From Pardosa pseudoannulata (Eukaryota; Arthropoda; Arachnida; Araneae; Lycosidae): a stretch of 64,000 nucleotides of DNA. The DNA lies in the NCBI GenBank assembly GCA_032207245.1, contig CM063504.1, positions 20,071,407 through 20,135,406 on the forward strand, read 5' to 3'. Made by a program: the position numbers and the translations under genes. Below, piece by piece: positions 34,201-42,089 of the stretch; within the stretch, counting starts at the first letter, position 1; the number at the start of each line of letters is the position of its first letter. The notes under the pieces were generated by a model. That model saw nothing but the letters and a program-made list of their open reading frames with translations, was not told where the DNA came from and searched no databases.

Positions 34201-34945
34201 TATTCGTAAACAAAATAACATCAATACACACGTGAAAGATTCCGTATTAAAACCGATCACTTAAAGGAATTCTCATACAAATTGCTTCAATAAATAAATA
34301 CGCCAAAATAAAAACACATCTTTTGTCATTGCGTACTTCATCTCAATTTTTTATTCTATCCTTTTTCTCGCAATGTTACACTGTTGCCACTACTCCTATC
34401 CTTTTTGGAAAAGAAAAAATATCTAAAACCATGGAGGTAACAGTGGTTATAATTTCATGTGGAACCACCAATGATTTCCACTTCTTTTGTTCCACTTAAA
34501 ATTTTTTCACACATTTTTCGAAAAGTCTCTACAAAATCGGTGGACCCACGGTCTATGTACCATTACAAATAGTGACATTCCGTGGTTGTAAAGTTGCCCA
34601 CTTGTGTTTTGGAATGATATAAAAACGTTAATAATCAGTACAAAAACTTTTCTACTCCTACTGAACCCTAAACTTATGTGAGAAAAATATTTAAAATTTA
34701 CCTATCATTCATCAATGAAACAAAATGCATATTCTTAGTGTTATTACTCATAACTATGAATATTTTCTATTTGATAATATAGATTATATCAAAATAAAGA
34801 ATGTTTCAAATTAGCTTACTGATCTGTTCCATTTATAATCTTGTATGTCCCGTTTTCGTAGTGAAACGTTCTAATACTTTTCACTGCTGTATAATAATTT
34901 TCATTCATTTCACTCGATGACACTGTTGTACTGTAAATAGTTTCC
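22230..34945 (-). CDS. DEG/ENaC (amiloride-sensitive) sodium channel, last three exons
   Basis: Minus-strand exons 34945-34820, 25962-25887 and 22427-22230 have good splice sites, compatible phases (2/1 then 0/0) and a TGA at 22232-22230. The joined segment starts within the extracellular domain after the expected CxxPC site (ETIYSTTVSSSEMNENYY), passes NLMVGVKVYYSTFQV and reaches the second membrane segment with the family hallmark WETLIANIGGNLGFFMGLTL, then a short cytoplasmic tail. Spacing between these landmarks matches ASIC/pickpocket proteins. The family forms trimeric sodium-selective channels gated by protons, peptides or mechanical stimuli. At the usual GxS selectivity filter this copy reads G-L-T. 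The N-terminal two thirds were not found; a 100-N gap lies at 35249. The 9-kb intron contains many repeats and a jockey element. The subfamily cannot be assigned. Confidence 0.85.
23230..23914 (+). mobile_element. Decayed hAT transposon with transposase C-terminus
   Basis: The ends are inverted repeats: CAGGGATGGGCAAACT at the left and AGTTTGTCCATCCCTG at the right, where the right end carries one mismatch. Flanks ATCTAGGT (23222-23229) and ATCTATAT (23915-23922) match at 6 of 8 positions. The interior keeps the end of a hAT transposase dimerisation domain (CEQVFSTLNLRKNNFRSRLT, then DEHLASFLKIS), so this is the remnant of a coding element. A SINE-A is inserted within it. Confidence 0.85.
23380..23552 (+). 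mobile_element. SINE-A copy with exact 11-bp target duplication
   Basis: It runs from TGAACGATGGCCGATTGGTT to a CAAATCAAACC tail, 173 bp. TTTCTACTTTG flanks both sides (23369-23379 and 23553-23563). These exact ends define the family length. It is nested in the hAT element, so it is the younger of the two. Confidence 0.93.
24244..24408 (+). mobile_element. SINE-A copy, plus
   Basis: GCCGAACGATGTCTGAATGG, the B box GGGTTCGAATCCCGCT, the ACCGTTCGG core, GGATCTCATTAGCCTTCGTG and AGAGACCGCGGCTCACCAAA follow in family order. It lies in the DEG/ENaC intron. Confidence 0.87.
24487..24658. mobile_element. Foldback MITE, 172 bp
   Basis: Nearly the whole length is two inverted arms of about 70 bp: TTAGGCTGCTACCATATTAC on the left, and on the other strand from the right TTAGGGTGCTACCATATTAC. 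Both continue through GACATATGTCACTGGTGACT to a short unpaired centre. It has no coding capacity. It is the same family as the MITE around 21775-22155. The target duplication is unclear, so the superfamily is undecided. Confidence 0.85.
24743..25735 (+). repeat. Unclassified interspersed repeat, family C, copy 1
   Basis: It starts CATACTAGCATATAGCCCGT and ends near GGACAGACGGAGAGATAACT. The interior shares long similar blocks with 57075-59456: GGACGATATTTAAATAATTT, GGAATGATGTCATAATGCTA, TTAACCGGGGAAAATAGGGC, AAACGCTCGAAAAGGGGGGA. I see no coding frame. Class unknown; it looks like a non-autonomous transposon. Confidence 0.7.
26435..27047. mobile_element. Non-autonomous piggyBac-like element, 613 bp including both TTAA
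   Basis: The left end is TTAACACATTGTGTGCGGGT and the right end, read on the other strand, TTAACACACTGTATGCGGGA; both sit on TTAA. Near the right end a 44-bp unit (CGCGCTCAAGTATCAATCGT and on) is repeated in tandem at 26941 and 26985, with self-complementary GTACTAGTAC-type steps between units. It has no transposase frame. The end sequences differ from the other piggyBac-like element at 18287. Confidence 0.82.
27530..27762 (+). pseudogene. 3' end of a non-LTR retrotransposon (5'-truncated)
   Basis: A frame ends with QRNRGRSPIRWLDSIERDLI, GNWKSIAADRNGWKKLLGTA and a stop at 27739-27741. This is the C-terminal pattern (RGRP..RW.D.. then W..IA.DR..W) seen after the reverse transcriptase of many arthropod non-LTR elements. 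The rest of the element is missing. A GAAGAAGAA-type tail follows the stop. 27048-27529 upstream holds nothing I recognise. Confidence 0.7.
27775..27965 (-). mobile_element. SINE-B copy, minus, head missing
   Basis: It matches the other SINE-B copies through GTTGACTACTTTATTATGGG, GCACCATATTTGTGGCC and TTACTCCCTAGGACAACACA on the plus strand. The tRNA-like head is absent or decayed. It directly abuts the retrotransposon tail before it. Confidence 0.7.
28276..28323. repeat. Two adjacent short palindromes
   Basis: 28276-28294 is GTGAGTATG and CATACTCAC around a single C. 28309-28323 is GGGTATG and CATACCC around a single T. A (GT)n run follows at about 28418-28441. No known role. Confidence 0.6.
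29090..29430 (-). mobile_element. SINE-B copy, minus, long form with head
   Basis: It contains the GTTGACCATTCTATTATAGG and ATTACTCTCTAAGGTAGTAC body and, towards 29345-29425, the antisense tRNA-like head. About 120 bp between body and head are present here but not in the 16398 copy, so long and short forms exist. Confidence 0.7.
30085..30279 (+). other. Orphan exon-like open segment, unrecognised
   Basis: An open 195-base frame follows an acceptor-like TTTTTATTGATATAG and ends at a GTACGA donor. It reads SLAGILLDAPRHHGLRRLDS, then DDIRVAFSRRKMHKTLLPLR. I do not recognise it. It lies antisense within the DEG/ENaC intron, next to the 3' end of the jockey element. It may be a fragment of an older mobile element. 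Confidence 0.22.
30352..33020 (-). mobile_element. Jockey-clade non-LTR retrotransposon, 5'-truncated
   Basis: On the minus strand the element ends with a very short 3' UTR and an A-run (30352-30362). The coding part fills 30380-32932. Beyond 32932 the start of the endonuclease domain is recognisable for roughly 70 bp but is out of frame and carries stops, after which similarity ends near 33020. No ORF1 (gag-like) is present. It therefore looks like a 5'-truncated copy with damage at its upstream edge. I found no clear target duplication. Confidence 0.85.
30380..32932 (-). CDS. ORF2 of the jockey-like element: endonuclease (partial) and reverse transcriptase
   Basis: The open frame has about 850 codons. 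An APE-type endonuclease comes first: RGTAIIIKRSIPHHVIILPS, FGDLNARHRDWHC, the DFALIKG region and SSDHNPVLL. The reverse transcriptase follows: KRKSPGEDNI, NYRPISLLNTISKITEK, the FLDVARAFD region, GVPQGSLLGPTLFNIYINDI and the catalytic YADDTAIFA, then the C-terminal extension. The frame has no true start: it opens at a non-ATG codon, and the first part of the endonuclease, including the expected catalytic N and E residues, is lost or shifted. The reverse transcriptase itself is uninterrupted, so the copy is not old, but it could not move by itself. It lies in the large DEG/ENaC intron, sense to that gene. Confidence 0.9.
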   Translation of the reverse strand: MIKTEFTTILKQSKHLNVLNCTFFIKRGTAIIIKRSIPHHVIILPSLQVINANAINIKINNGPPYTIISTYIPPSLNPREVLADLYALSNINNDTTIFGDLNARHRDWHCTCNNAYGQVINNFSDNSDFDIFAPREPTHHTNHSSSVIDFALIKGIPNSLTIDTICDLSSDHNPVLLKIFIRNNPYSFTPKKFINWKQFKEHLNSKPFALPNIENTNDLEFFITKLTSDINDSITFASTIIPDADKCHSDRHLKILINNRNRARKAWQRNKTPINKRIMNNTQQDLKYYIQDKSNKDWDNFLTSLDTTDNSIWKAARRFKNSYTPIPPLKVPNSNNILYTAEEKGNLIGSTLAQNFTPNPGSDVNTTNEVSNSINIIQNFNSFNTNVHIDSAALVKIIKHLPKRKSPGEDNITNTALKHLPIQYVYYIYTIIDHIFYFCYFPSNWKNSIIVPIPKPKKDHSSPDNYRPISLLNTISKITEKFILAEVNNHLDENNIIIPYQFGFRKNLSASHQVYRIAEILAKNKLNKLSTAAVFLDVARAFDKIWIHALIHKLLLYNFSKHLIKLIFSYLSDRTFQVKIYHTLSSKFPILSGVPQGSLLGPTLFNIYINDIPVHPKTELAIYADDTAIFAYNKNYKFAVIAVNKHLGKISEWLERWKIRINTSKCEAAMFTSKQRTTYVNYNIYINNTRIPWSDTVKYLGVTLDKNLTWKQHFTSVKTKYRNAKRALYPLISRHSKMDTKIKLLIYTSFLRPIFTYAAPVWSYAADSNIKILTTIQNLILKEIINAPWYFRNTKIHEELKILPIPNFIYNLSVKFHKNLSNDLINNLVNYDPTDASNRRRPLAILGKVP
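33021..34819. other. Intronic spacer with one degenerate SINE-A
   Basis: 33655-33805 (plus) shows GGGTTTGAATGTCACTGCTG, TTGTAGACGGTCAGAATGGG and TAGGTCCCGGACTAATTAAC, a decayed SINE-A. The rest is AT-rich DEG/ENaC intron in which I see no conserved frame. Confidence 0.65.
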
Positions 34946-35248
34946 CTGGAATAATACAAAAGTAAAAACATCAGAATATGTTAAGTTGGTTTTTTATTCT
35001 TTTATTTATTATCAAGGAGCCGCAGATGCAAAACAACCTCTGTGAAGTAATTAAATAATCTTTTTAATTTAATACATTAAACTTTATGGGATAGCATACT
35101 AACAAGCCTAAGTGAAAACAACCAGTTTTTTATGTGTTCGTTAAAGAAGATTAAGCAAGAAGATGACTCGACTCCCTTTTTGTGCTTTAAGCTTTTATTA
35201 CATAAGTACAAAAATATAGGACATTATACAGACAGACTATATCAGCAT

Positions 35249-35348
35249 NNNNNNNNNNNNNNNNNNNNNNNNNNNNNNNNNNNNNNNNNNNNNNNNNNNN
35301 NNNNNNNNNNNNNNNNNNNNNNNNNNNNNNNNNNNNNNNNNNNNNNNN
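35249..35348. other. Assembly gap (100 N)
   Basis: Exactly 100 N, the usual placeholder for a gap of unknown size. Order and distance of the two flanks should not be trusted. It lies 300 bp upstream (in transcript sense) of the last recognised DEG/ENaC exon. Confidence 0.99.
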
Positions 35349-35584
35349 GCCAAGGTGGTTTATCCGAGCCACTATACTCGGTTCGAAGGTTCCGAGCTGT
35401 CGGTGGTTTCTCCAAATTTAGCTGCTTGATTTCTTATATTTTTGTTAATTAGATCTTTGTTATTAGATCTATATTTTTGTTAATTACAGTCTTTCAGGTA
35501 TGAAACAATTATTGGTATATATTATTATTAGTATTATGATTATTTTATTTCTTTTATTGTTATTTCTTTTTTATTTTTCCGTTT

Positions 35585-35945
35585 TATTCCCAATGCACGT
35601 GGTATTGTTTGAGTTTTACAAATCATCACTATAGATGTATTATATGTATTGAAATCACATCGTGTTTTATTGTTTAATTTTAAATATTAATTTCATCAAA
35701 TTAACACCTCAAGCATGATGTCTACAATTTTTGACGATATTTACTGTTATTACATAAGTTACATACCTGATAAGGTATACCTATTTCCACTGTTATGGTT
35801 GAATTATTTTTTTAATTGCTATATCTTGTATATTGTACACGATGCACGTGGTATTATTCGATTTTAACAATTGAGCATCATAGCTGTGTTGTATGCAATG
35901 TAATACCAATTTCTTGTATGATTTAGCGATAAATATTAATGATAG
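35585..35945. repeat. Diverged repeat units interrupted by the gypsy element
   Basis: A unit around AATGCACGTGGTATTGTTTG (35592) recurs as GATGCACGTGGTATTATTCG (35841), about 249 bp apart, followed by similar blocks. A further diverged unit lies at about 41640-41700 on the other side of the gypsy element (ACTTGGTATTGTTTGAATTT). The gypsy element therefore seems to have landed in an older tandem array. Confidence 0.5.
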
Positions 35946-36211
35946 TATAACGGTTCGTGTTGGGCAAAGCTGAGAGAACTGTTATAAATAAGCACAACAT
36001 TAATAAAAACTTAACAATTTTATTCTGCATCGAATATATCACCAAATAGGGAGAAAAACATGTGCATAACATCCAAGTGGAGAGCGCGCCTCTAAGAGAG
36101 TACCTACAGCTTGTAGTACCAGTCGTGAACTGGTCAAACTAGTTAGTACCGGTCAGTCTGTGGTACACGGTGGTCTAGTGGTGCCATCTGTTGTGTCCTG
36201 TGATCACCACA
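35946..36211 (-). repeat. 3' LTR of the gypsy element, 266 bp
   Basis: On the minus strand it starts TGTGGTGATCACAGG and ends CGAACCGTTATA. By eye it differs from the other LTR by one substitution (G/C in GAACTGGTC versus GAACTCGTC) and one 9-bp indel after GGGCAAAGC. Confidence 0.93.
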
Positions 36212-36225
36212 GTACTCCCCCCCAA
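36212..36225 (-). other. Polypurine tract of the gypsy element
   Basis: The minus strand reads TTGGGGGGGAGTAC immediately before the 3' LTR. The G-rich purine run is the expected plus-strand primer for reverse transcription. Confidence 0.75.
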
Positions 36226-36244
36226 GTGTCAAAGACACGAGAGG

Positions 36245-39200
36245 CTAACTGGGAAGGTACCGTGGATTGAATCTGACGTGACGTCCGGAACGAGTAACAG
36301 TTGGAGCTGCAGACATCGGGTCTTTAAATGTCCATTTCTTACGTCCAAGTTGAGGCTTCTGCTCCAGCTGACCCGGATCAGGTGAAGAAGGAGTCGGTTG
36401 ACGTTGGTCAAGGTGTCCAGGAACTGTTGTAGATGACGATGGACCATCAGCTGTAGGATTCGGTGACACATCTGTAGTTGAAGTATTAGAGTGTGAAGTT
36501 GATTCTCCGAGATGAAAAGCAGGTTTCAGTCGGTCAACACTTATCACCGAATTTTTTCCATGAATAAACAGGGTGAAGTGTTTTGAATTTCTTTCGATGA
36601 CACGAAAAGGACCATCATATGGACGAGTAAGAGGAGATTTGACAGCATCGTTCCTCACGAAGACGTGAGTGCACGTCGTCAGCGCTGGATGCACAAATGA
36701 GGTCTGTCGGTTATGATTTGTTGTGGGTACAGGTGCCAATCGATGCATTTGTTCAGACAGAGATTTAAGGAACGTCGACGGGTTGTTGTAGTTGGTCGTT
36801 GAATGTTGAAAAAAATCTGCAGGTAGCCTAAGGGGGATGCCATAGAGCATCTCAGCACACGTACCTCCCAGGTCCTCTTTAAAGGCAGAGCGGAGACCTA
36901 AAAGTACAAGTGGCAAACTTTCTGTCCACTTATTATTGTTGTGACACTTGAGGGCTTGCTTAAGTGAACGATGGAAACGTTCAATCATTCCATTCGCACA
37001 AGGATGATATGGAGTTGTCCTTATTCGGCGAATGCCGAGCATCTTGTTCAGGTTGGTAAAAAGGAATGATTCAAATTGACGACCCTGGTCGGTCGTGATG
37101 GTGGTCGGGACTCCAAATCTGGCGATCCAGTGGTGTAGAAATGCTTTGGCTACTGTTTCAGCTGACATGTCAGTGATTGGGATGGCTTCTGGCCAACGTG
37201 AAAATCGATCAATGCATGTCAACAAATAGTTGAATCCGTCGGATGGCGGTAAGGGTCCCACCAAGTCAAGATGTACATGTTCAAATCTGTCTGACACAAG
37301 GGGAAATTGTTGGTGTGGACTTTTTGTATGTCGCACCACTTTCGAAGTTTGGCAGTCTTTGCATGCCCGTGTCCATTCGGTAACATCTTTAGAACTTGCC
37401 GGCCAAACATACCGGTCCAAGATCAACTTTTTTGTAGCACGGATACCAGGGTGTGCAAGATTATGCAATTGTTGAAAAATCGTTCGTCGCAGGGCCGTAG
37501 GGATAAATGGACGGATTTTGTTGTTTGCAACATCACACAATACACTAAGTTTAGAAGTAACAGGCATCGGTTGTAAATTTAGCGAGTGGTCTTTATCACG
37601 CAGGAGATTTTGTAACTCCTCATCGTCTTGTTGAGCTCTGGCAATGGACTCAAGACCAATCGACGAACTCTTGATTTCGCAGACTCGAGATAATGCATCA
37701 GCCACAACATTGTCCTTGCCGCTGATGTGCTGTATATCTGTACAGAATTGAGCAATATAGCTCGATTGACGGATTTGTCGTGGAGATGCCGAGTCAGAAT
37801 TTTTTGTAAATAAATACGTTAGAGGGCGATGGTCCGTGAAAATTGTAAAGGTGCGTCCTTCCAAGTTGTGTTTAAAGTGTTTCACCGCTGCGTATATTGC
37901 CAGTAGTTCCCTATCGTAAGTGCTATAACGTTTTTCGGTAGGGGATAACTTACGCGAAAAAAATGCTAAGGGTTTCATGTTACCGTCTTTAATAACATGC
38001 AAGGCTGCCCCTATGGCGGAGTCTGATGCGTCAACCATGAGACAGATACTTTGATTTGGCTCCTGATAACTTAAAGTAACAGCGTTGGCTAAGGATGTTT
38101 TACAATTATTAAATGCGGACGTAGCATCATCTGTCCAGGGAATTTGTCTCCTGTCATTCTTCTTCGAATCTTTTAAATACTCGTGTAAGGGAGCTTGCAT
38201 ATGTGCGGCATGAGGCAAAAAACGGCGATAGAAATTTAACATTGCTAAGAACCGTTTTAGTTCCACAAAAGTTTGTGGTTTAGGAAATTCCCTGATAGCC
38301 TGCACTTTTTCGGGCAGAGGTTTAACGCCTTCTGGTGTAATGAGGCATCCTAGAAAGGTTACAGAAGGTTTTCCTAAAACACACTTAGCGGGATTAATTT
38401 TTAAGCCATGGTGAGACAAACGGGTGAAAACTTGTTGTAGATGCATTTTATGTTCTTCCGGCGTCGAGGAAGCAATTAAAACATCGTCAAGATACGGCAC
38501 ACAATAATCTAAACCAGAAAGTACCTGGTGAATAAAACGTTGGAATGTTTGTGCTGCGTTACGCAATCCGAAAGGCATGAACACATATTCAAATAAGCCA
38601 AACGGAGTCGTAACAGCAGTCTTGGTAATATCCGCAGGATTTACTGGAATTTGGTGGTACGCTCGCGTGAGATCTATAGTCGAAAAAATTTGTTTGTTAT
38701 GAAAAATCTGCGTACAATCCTGGATATGGGGCAGTGGGTAACGATCCGGAATAGTATTGGCGTTTAAGCGTCGGTAGTCACCGCAAGGACGCCACTCACC
38801 ATTGGGTTTTTTTACCATATGTAACGGGCTTGCCCACGGGCTGTTAGAAGGTCGAATGATGCCCTGAGTCATGAGGTATTCAAATTCCTGACGCGCGATT
38901 TTAAGTAATTCGGGCGATAGACGTCTAGGTTTTGAAAAAACAGGGGGACCAGTTGTTTCAATATGATGAAACGTTACATTTGTTTCTATCGACTTGATTG
39001 GCTGTGAAGGATTAGTCAATCCGGGGAAATCATTCAAAAGTTTATCAAAATCCGAGGTACCAAGTAAAATTGATATGTTTGGATTATCTGTTTTGTAATT
39101 CACCGAAATGCCTCCTGAGGTCAGTTTAGTAATAGAGTCGATTAATCTCTCATTTTTTACGTCCACCAAAAGGTTATAATGTTTCAGAAAATCGACACCA

Positions 39201-39523
39201 ATGATAGGCTGTTTAACATCCGCAACTACGAATGACCATGTGAATGGTCGGCGAAGGTTTAAATCAAGTTTTAAGCGTTTGGTGCCAAATGTGGCGATCT
39301 GGGATCCATTCGCGGCAAACAAAATTAAATTTTTTGATGGCTGCGTTTGTGGAACAAATGATCTCGGCAAAACGGATAAATCTGCGCCTGTGTCTATCAA
39401 AAATTTACAATTAGTCGTGCGGTCGGCCAACAGAATTCGGCGAATTTGGCGGTCGCGTTCTCGGCCGTTGAGCGATCGCCGTTCTAGTTTTCCTGCTGGG
39501 AAAAATTGCAAGGGAGACGACAA
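36245..39523 (-). CDS. Gypsy pol: protease, reverse transcriptase, RNase H, integrase
   Basis: The frame has about 1090 codons and is open from 39535. Domains in order: aspartic protease ([13 protein letters not shown], near residue 41-53); reverse transcriptase ([35 protein letters not shown], catalytic [11 protein letters not shown]); RNase H ([41 protein letters not shown]); integrase zinc finger ([18 protein letters not shown], then CKDCQTSK), core ([42 protein letters not shown]) and a C-terminal tail. All usual catalytic motifs are present and there are no internal stops. It overlaps the end of gag in the -1 frame, so expression probably needs ribosomal frameshifting. Confidence 0.95.
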   Translation of the reverse strand: MSSPLQFFPAGKLERRSLNGRERDRQIRRILLADRTTNCKFLIDTGADLSVLPRSFVPQTQPSKNLILFAANGSQIATFGTKRLKLDLNLRRPFTWSFVVADVKQPIIGVDFLKHYNLLVDVKNERLIDSITKLTSGGISVNYKTDNPNISILLGTSDFDKLLNDFPGLTNPSQPIKSIETNVTFHHIETTGPPVFSKPRRLSPELLKIARQEFEYLMTQGIIRPSNSPWASPLHMVKKPNGEWRPCGDYRRLNANTIPDRYPLPHIQDCTQIFHNKQIFSTIDLTRAYHQIPVNPADITKTAVTTPFGLFEYVFMPFGLRNAAQTFQRFIHQVLSGLDYCVPYLDDVLIASSTPEEHKMHLQQVFTRLSHHGLKINPAKCVLGKPSVTFLGCLITPEGVKPLPEKVQAIREFPKPQTFVELKRFLAMLNFYRRFLPHAAHMQAPLHEYLKDSKKNDRRQIPWTDDATSAFNNCKTSLANAVTLSYQEPNQSICLMVDASDSAIGAALHVIKDGNMKPLAFFSRKLSPTEKRYSTYDRELLAIYAAVKHFKHNLEGRTFTIFTDHRPLTYLFTKNSDSASPRQIRQSSYIAQFCTDIQHISGKDNVVADALSRVCEIKSSSIGLESIARAQQDDEELQNLLRDKDHSLNLQPMPVTSKLSVLCDVANNKIRPFIPTALRRTIFQQLHNLAHPGIRATKKLILDRYVWPASSKDVTEWTRACKDCQTSKVVRHTKSPHQQFPLVSDRFEHVHLDLVGPLPPSDGFNYLLTCIDRFSRWPEAIPITDMSAETVAKAFLHHWIARFGVPTTITTDQGRQFESFLFTNLNKMLGIRRIRTTPYHPCANGMIERFHRSLKQALKCHNNNKWTESLPLVLLGLRSAFKEDLGGTCAEMLYGIPLRLPADFFQHSTTNYNNPSTFLKSLSEQMHRLAPVPTTNHNRQTSFVHPALTTCTHVFVRNDAVKSPLTRPYDGPFRVIERNSKHFTLFIHGKNSVISVDRLKPAFHLGESTSHSNTSTTDVSPNPTADGPSSSTTVPGHLDQRQPTPSSPDPGQLEQKPQLGRKKWTFKDPMSAAPTVTRSGRHVRFNPRYLPS

Positions 39524-40299
39524 TTTCTGGCGTTTTTACCAAATTTTGCGTGGTAGAAGCAAATATCAGGATTGGTGCGTACTTTTGAGCGACTTCTTGA
39601 ATGCCTCTTAGCGCTATCTCTCCTGTATCGAGAGCGAGAGTTTCTCCTAGCACTGGTACTCAGTTCGCCGATTAGCCCAGTTAACTCTTCAATTTTCGTT
39701 TCCAAACGCGCTATTCTAGTGTTATCATTTTGTGCTACCGGAGCACTATCGAGAGCCTGAATGTTAGATCCCGCTGACAGTTCATGGATTTTATCTGCCA
39801 CCGATGCAAGGCCATTTAGGGATTCATTAAGCGCGGCAATAATAGATTGCATTGTGGTAGGTAATCGGTTCATCCATAAGGATTTGAGTAACGGCTCCCC
39901 AACAGTGTCTCCGGCCAGTGCCCGCATGCGTGTGAGCAGTTGAGATGGGCGTTGGTCACCAAGTTCGAGGCCTTGTAGTAGAGTTCTAATTTTGGAAGTC
40001 TCACTCTCTGAATGTAATTCTATGAGTTTAGCTTTTAATCTGTTATAAGAATCTCCTTTTGGTGGATTAACGAGAATGTCACAAACCGAATTTAGCATCT
40101 CTGAGTCCATAGCTGATACAACGTAGTGAAATTTGGTGTCATCTGCCGTGACATTAGCCAGAACGAATTGGGATTCAAGCTGGATGAACCAAAGCTTTGG
40201 ATTCGTCTTCCAAAATGGCGGTGGTTTGACCGCAACGCGCGCGACTTCGGCAGGCATCACCTGTTCTGCCTTAGGAATTGGTTCAGTCATTTTGCACAA
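39484..40299 (-). CDS. Gypsy gag
   Basis: 271 residues starting [11 protein letters not shown] capsid-like region ([20 protein letters not shown], then [20 protein letters not shown]) is followed by a coiled-coil-like stretch, an Arg/Ser-rich basic stretch and a terminal knuckle [18 protein letters not shown]. The latter is the Cys-His-Cys-Cys pattern of CsRn1-clade elements rather than the usual CCHC. The stop lies 40 bases inside pol. Possible slip sites in the overlap are a T5 run and GGAAAAC before the stop; neither is a perfect canonical heptamer. The length fits the family. Confidence 0.92.
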   Translation of the reverse strand: MCKMTEPIPKAEQVMPAEVARVAVKPPPFWKTNPKLWFIQLESQFVLANVTADDTKFHYVVSAMDSEMLNSVCDILVNPPKGDSYNRLKAKLIELHSESETSKIRTLLQGLELGDQRPSQLLTRMRALAGDTVGEPLLKSLWMNRLPTTMQSIIAALNESLNGLASVADKIHELSAGSNIQALDSAPVAQNDNTRIARLETKIEELTGLIGELSTSARRNSRSRYRRDSAKRHSRSRSKVRTNPDICFYHAKFGKNARNCRLPCNFSQQEN

Positions 40300-41093
40300 T
40301 GAGAAAAGGTAAATTATAAAGACAAAAAATAAAAATAACTTGGTATACTATATATATAGGTACACAGTGCAATACAATATATAAAATATAAACACAAAAT
40401 AGAGCAATGCAGAATAAATACACAAAAATATTTTACATTTAGCTATGGCTCAGTTATTGTGAACGTAGTAGTTGAATTTAATTGCGGTAGGGAACTGCTG
40501 GCAATACATGTGATATGCAATAAAAATGCATTAAATAATATAAAGAAAATTTTGAAAAGAAAAAAAATATATTTTGCTTACTGTGAAAACGACGAATCGA
40601 CGAGGTAATCCAAAAATAGAAAAGCACTGATATGTATGAGCACAAAAATGTAACACAAAGTAGAAGTGATGTAGAAAAAATGCATTTTGCCGGGAACAAG
40701 GAATATCCGTTCAGGATGATCGCTGAATATTTAAATTTTCAATTGAACACTGTGGTGGCATAACACTAAAACTCAGAATGAAGATGCAGAAAGATTTTGA
40801 AGATCACATGGTCCTTACTGGTGATGAAAAATGGCACACAATAATCCAAGTTGGCACAAGCGCGTTTCTAGCGTTAAACACAAGTAGCTTCAAAAAAACA
40901 CAATTTTTAAAAAAATGATGAAATATCGTGCTTGAAGTAACAGGAATGATATATATTTCTTCGTGGAAAACGGCAACGACGTGAAACTTATTGGCAATAG
41001 CAGGATTGAAAAGGATTTCAGAACATGGCGTAAAAAATGCACATGGTTGCAAATTCGATGCAAAAAATCTGCCGAAGGTTACGAAAATCTTAA

Positions 41094-41102
41094 GGGTCAC
41101 CA
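41094..41102 (-). other. Primer-binding site, tRNA-Trp type
   Basis: TGGTGACCC on the minus strand, two bases after the 5' LTR, matches the complement of the CCA end of animal tRNA-Trp over nine bases and then diverges. The match is short but correctly placed. Confidence 0.7.
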
Positions 41103-41104
41103 CT

Positions 41105-41379
41105 TATAACGGTTCGTGTTGGGCAAAGCAGATATGTTTGAGAGAACTGTTATAAATAAGCACAACATTAATAAAAACTTAACAATTTTATTCTGCATCG
41201 AATATATCACCAAATAGGGAGAAAAACATGTGCATAACATCCAAGTGGAGAGCGCGCCTCTAAGAGAGTACCTACAGCTTGTAGTACCAGTCGTGAACTC
41301 GTCAAACTAGTTAGTACCGGTCAGTCTGTGGTACACGGTGGTCTAGTGGTGCCATCTGTTGTGTCCTGTGATCACCACA
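41105..41379 (-). repeat. 5' LTR of the gypsy element, 275 bp
   Basis: Nearly identical to the LTR at 35946-36211. The extra nine bases (AGATATGTT type) after GGGCAAAGC are found only here. Confidence 0.93.
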
Positions 41380-42017
41380 CAGTTATCAACCATTTCGGGG
41401 ACATTTTTAAAGCAAGTTTAGGTATTCGAACTTGTAGTTCTGCCCATCCAGATTTTTGTCGATTTTATACCAATTATTTCAAAAGCTATTCTATTAATAT
41501 TCTAATTCTATTTAAGTTTACTGTTTGAGAGTAAATATTTTGATTATTAGCTTTAAAAGTACAGGTAAGATATTAACATTATAATTAATATTTATTTTTT
41601 TCTCTTATTGTGATTGCATGAGCTTCTAATATTGTTGCATGCACATTGTACTTGGTATTGTTTGAATTTTATCATTCCTGTATTATATTATTCAAATTAA
41701 TGTAACCTAATTAATTCTCCAAGTATTTCTGTTATTTTTGCTAACATTCACCAATGTTTGCTGATATTTTCATTCCTTGATATCAGTAAGAAAAACTGGA
41801 AAAGTGTAATATGTAGGTAACTGTAAATAAAACTAAATGGCTGTTTTCGCAGAGTGGCTCACACAGTCTCCTGCTGAGTTCAGCTTTTTGGTATTTTACA
41901 AATTTACATATTAGGTGAGTAGCAAAAATTTTAGAAGTTCTACTGTTAGGTATGTTACTTCCGATTATAATTTATGCCATATATTTAATCTGAAAACACA
42001 AAAAGATTTTAAAACAA

Positions 42018-42089
<72 letters not shown>

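Larger units (their letters stand above)
35946..41379 (-). mobile_element. Ty3/gypsy LTR retrotransposon, CsRn1-like, nearly intact
   Basis: Complete structure on the minus strand: 5' LTR 41379-41105, primer-binding site 41102-41094, gag 40299-39484, pol 39523-36245, polypurine tract about 36223-36215, 3' LTR 36211-35946. The nine bases TGGTGACCC after the 5' LTR match the 3' end complement of tRNA-Trp. Gag has a Cys-His-Cys-Cys-type knuckle; both features are known for the CsRn1 clade. There is no envelope gene between pol and the 3' LTR. An exact target duplication could not be found at the ends I chose. Confidence 0.92.

Noticed and set aside
35132..35452. Open frame across the N gap
   Set aside because: A third of it is unknown bases, so it carries no coding evidence.
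36212..36244. Envelope gene in the gypsy element
   Set aside because: Only 33 bases separate pol from the 3' LTR, so there is no room for one.
39201..39611. Plus-strand frame antisense to gag-pol
   Set aside because: It mirrors conserved pol and gag coding sequence and has no family features.
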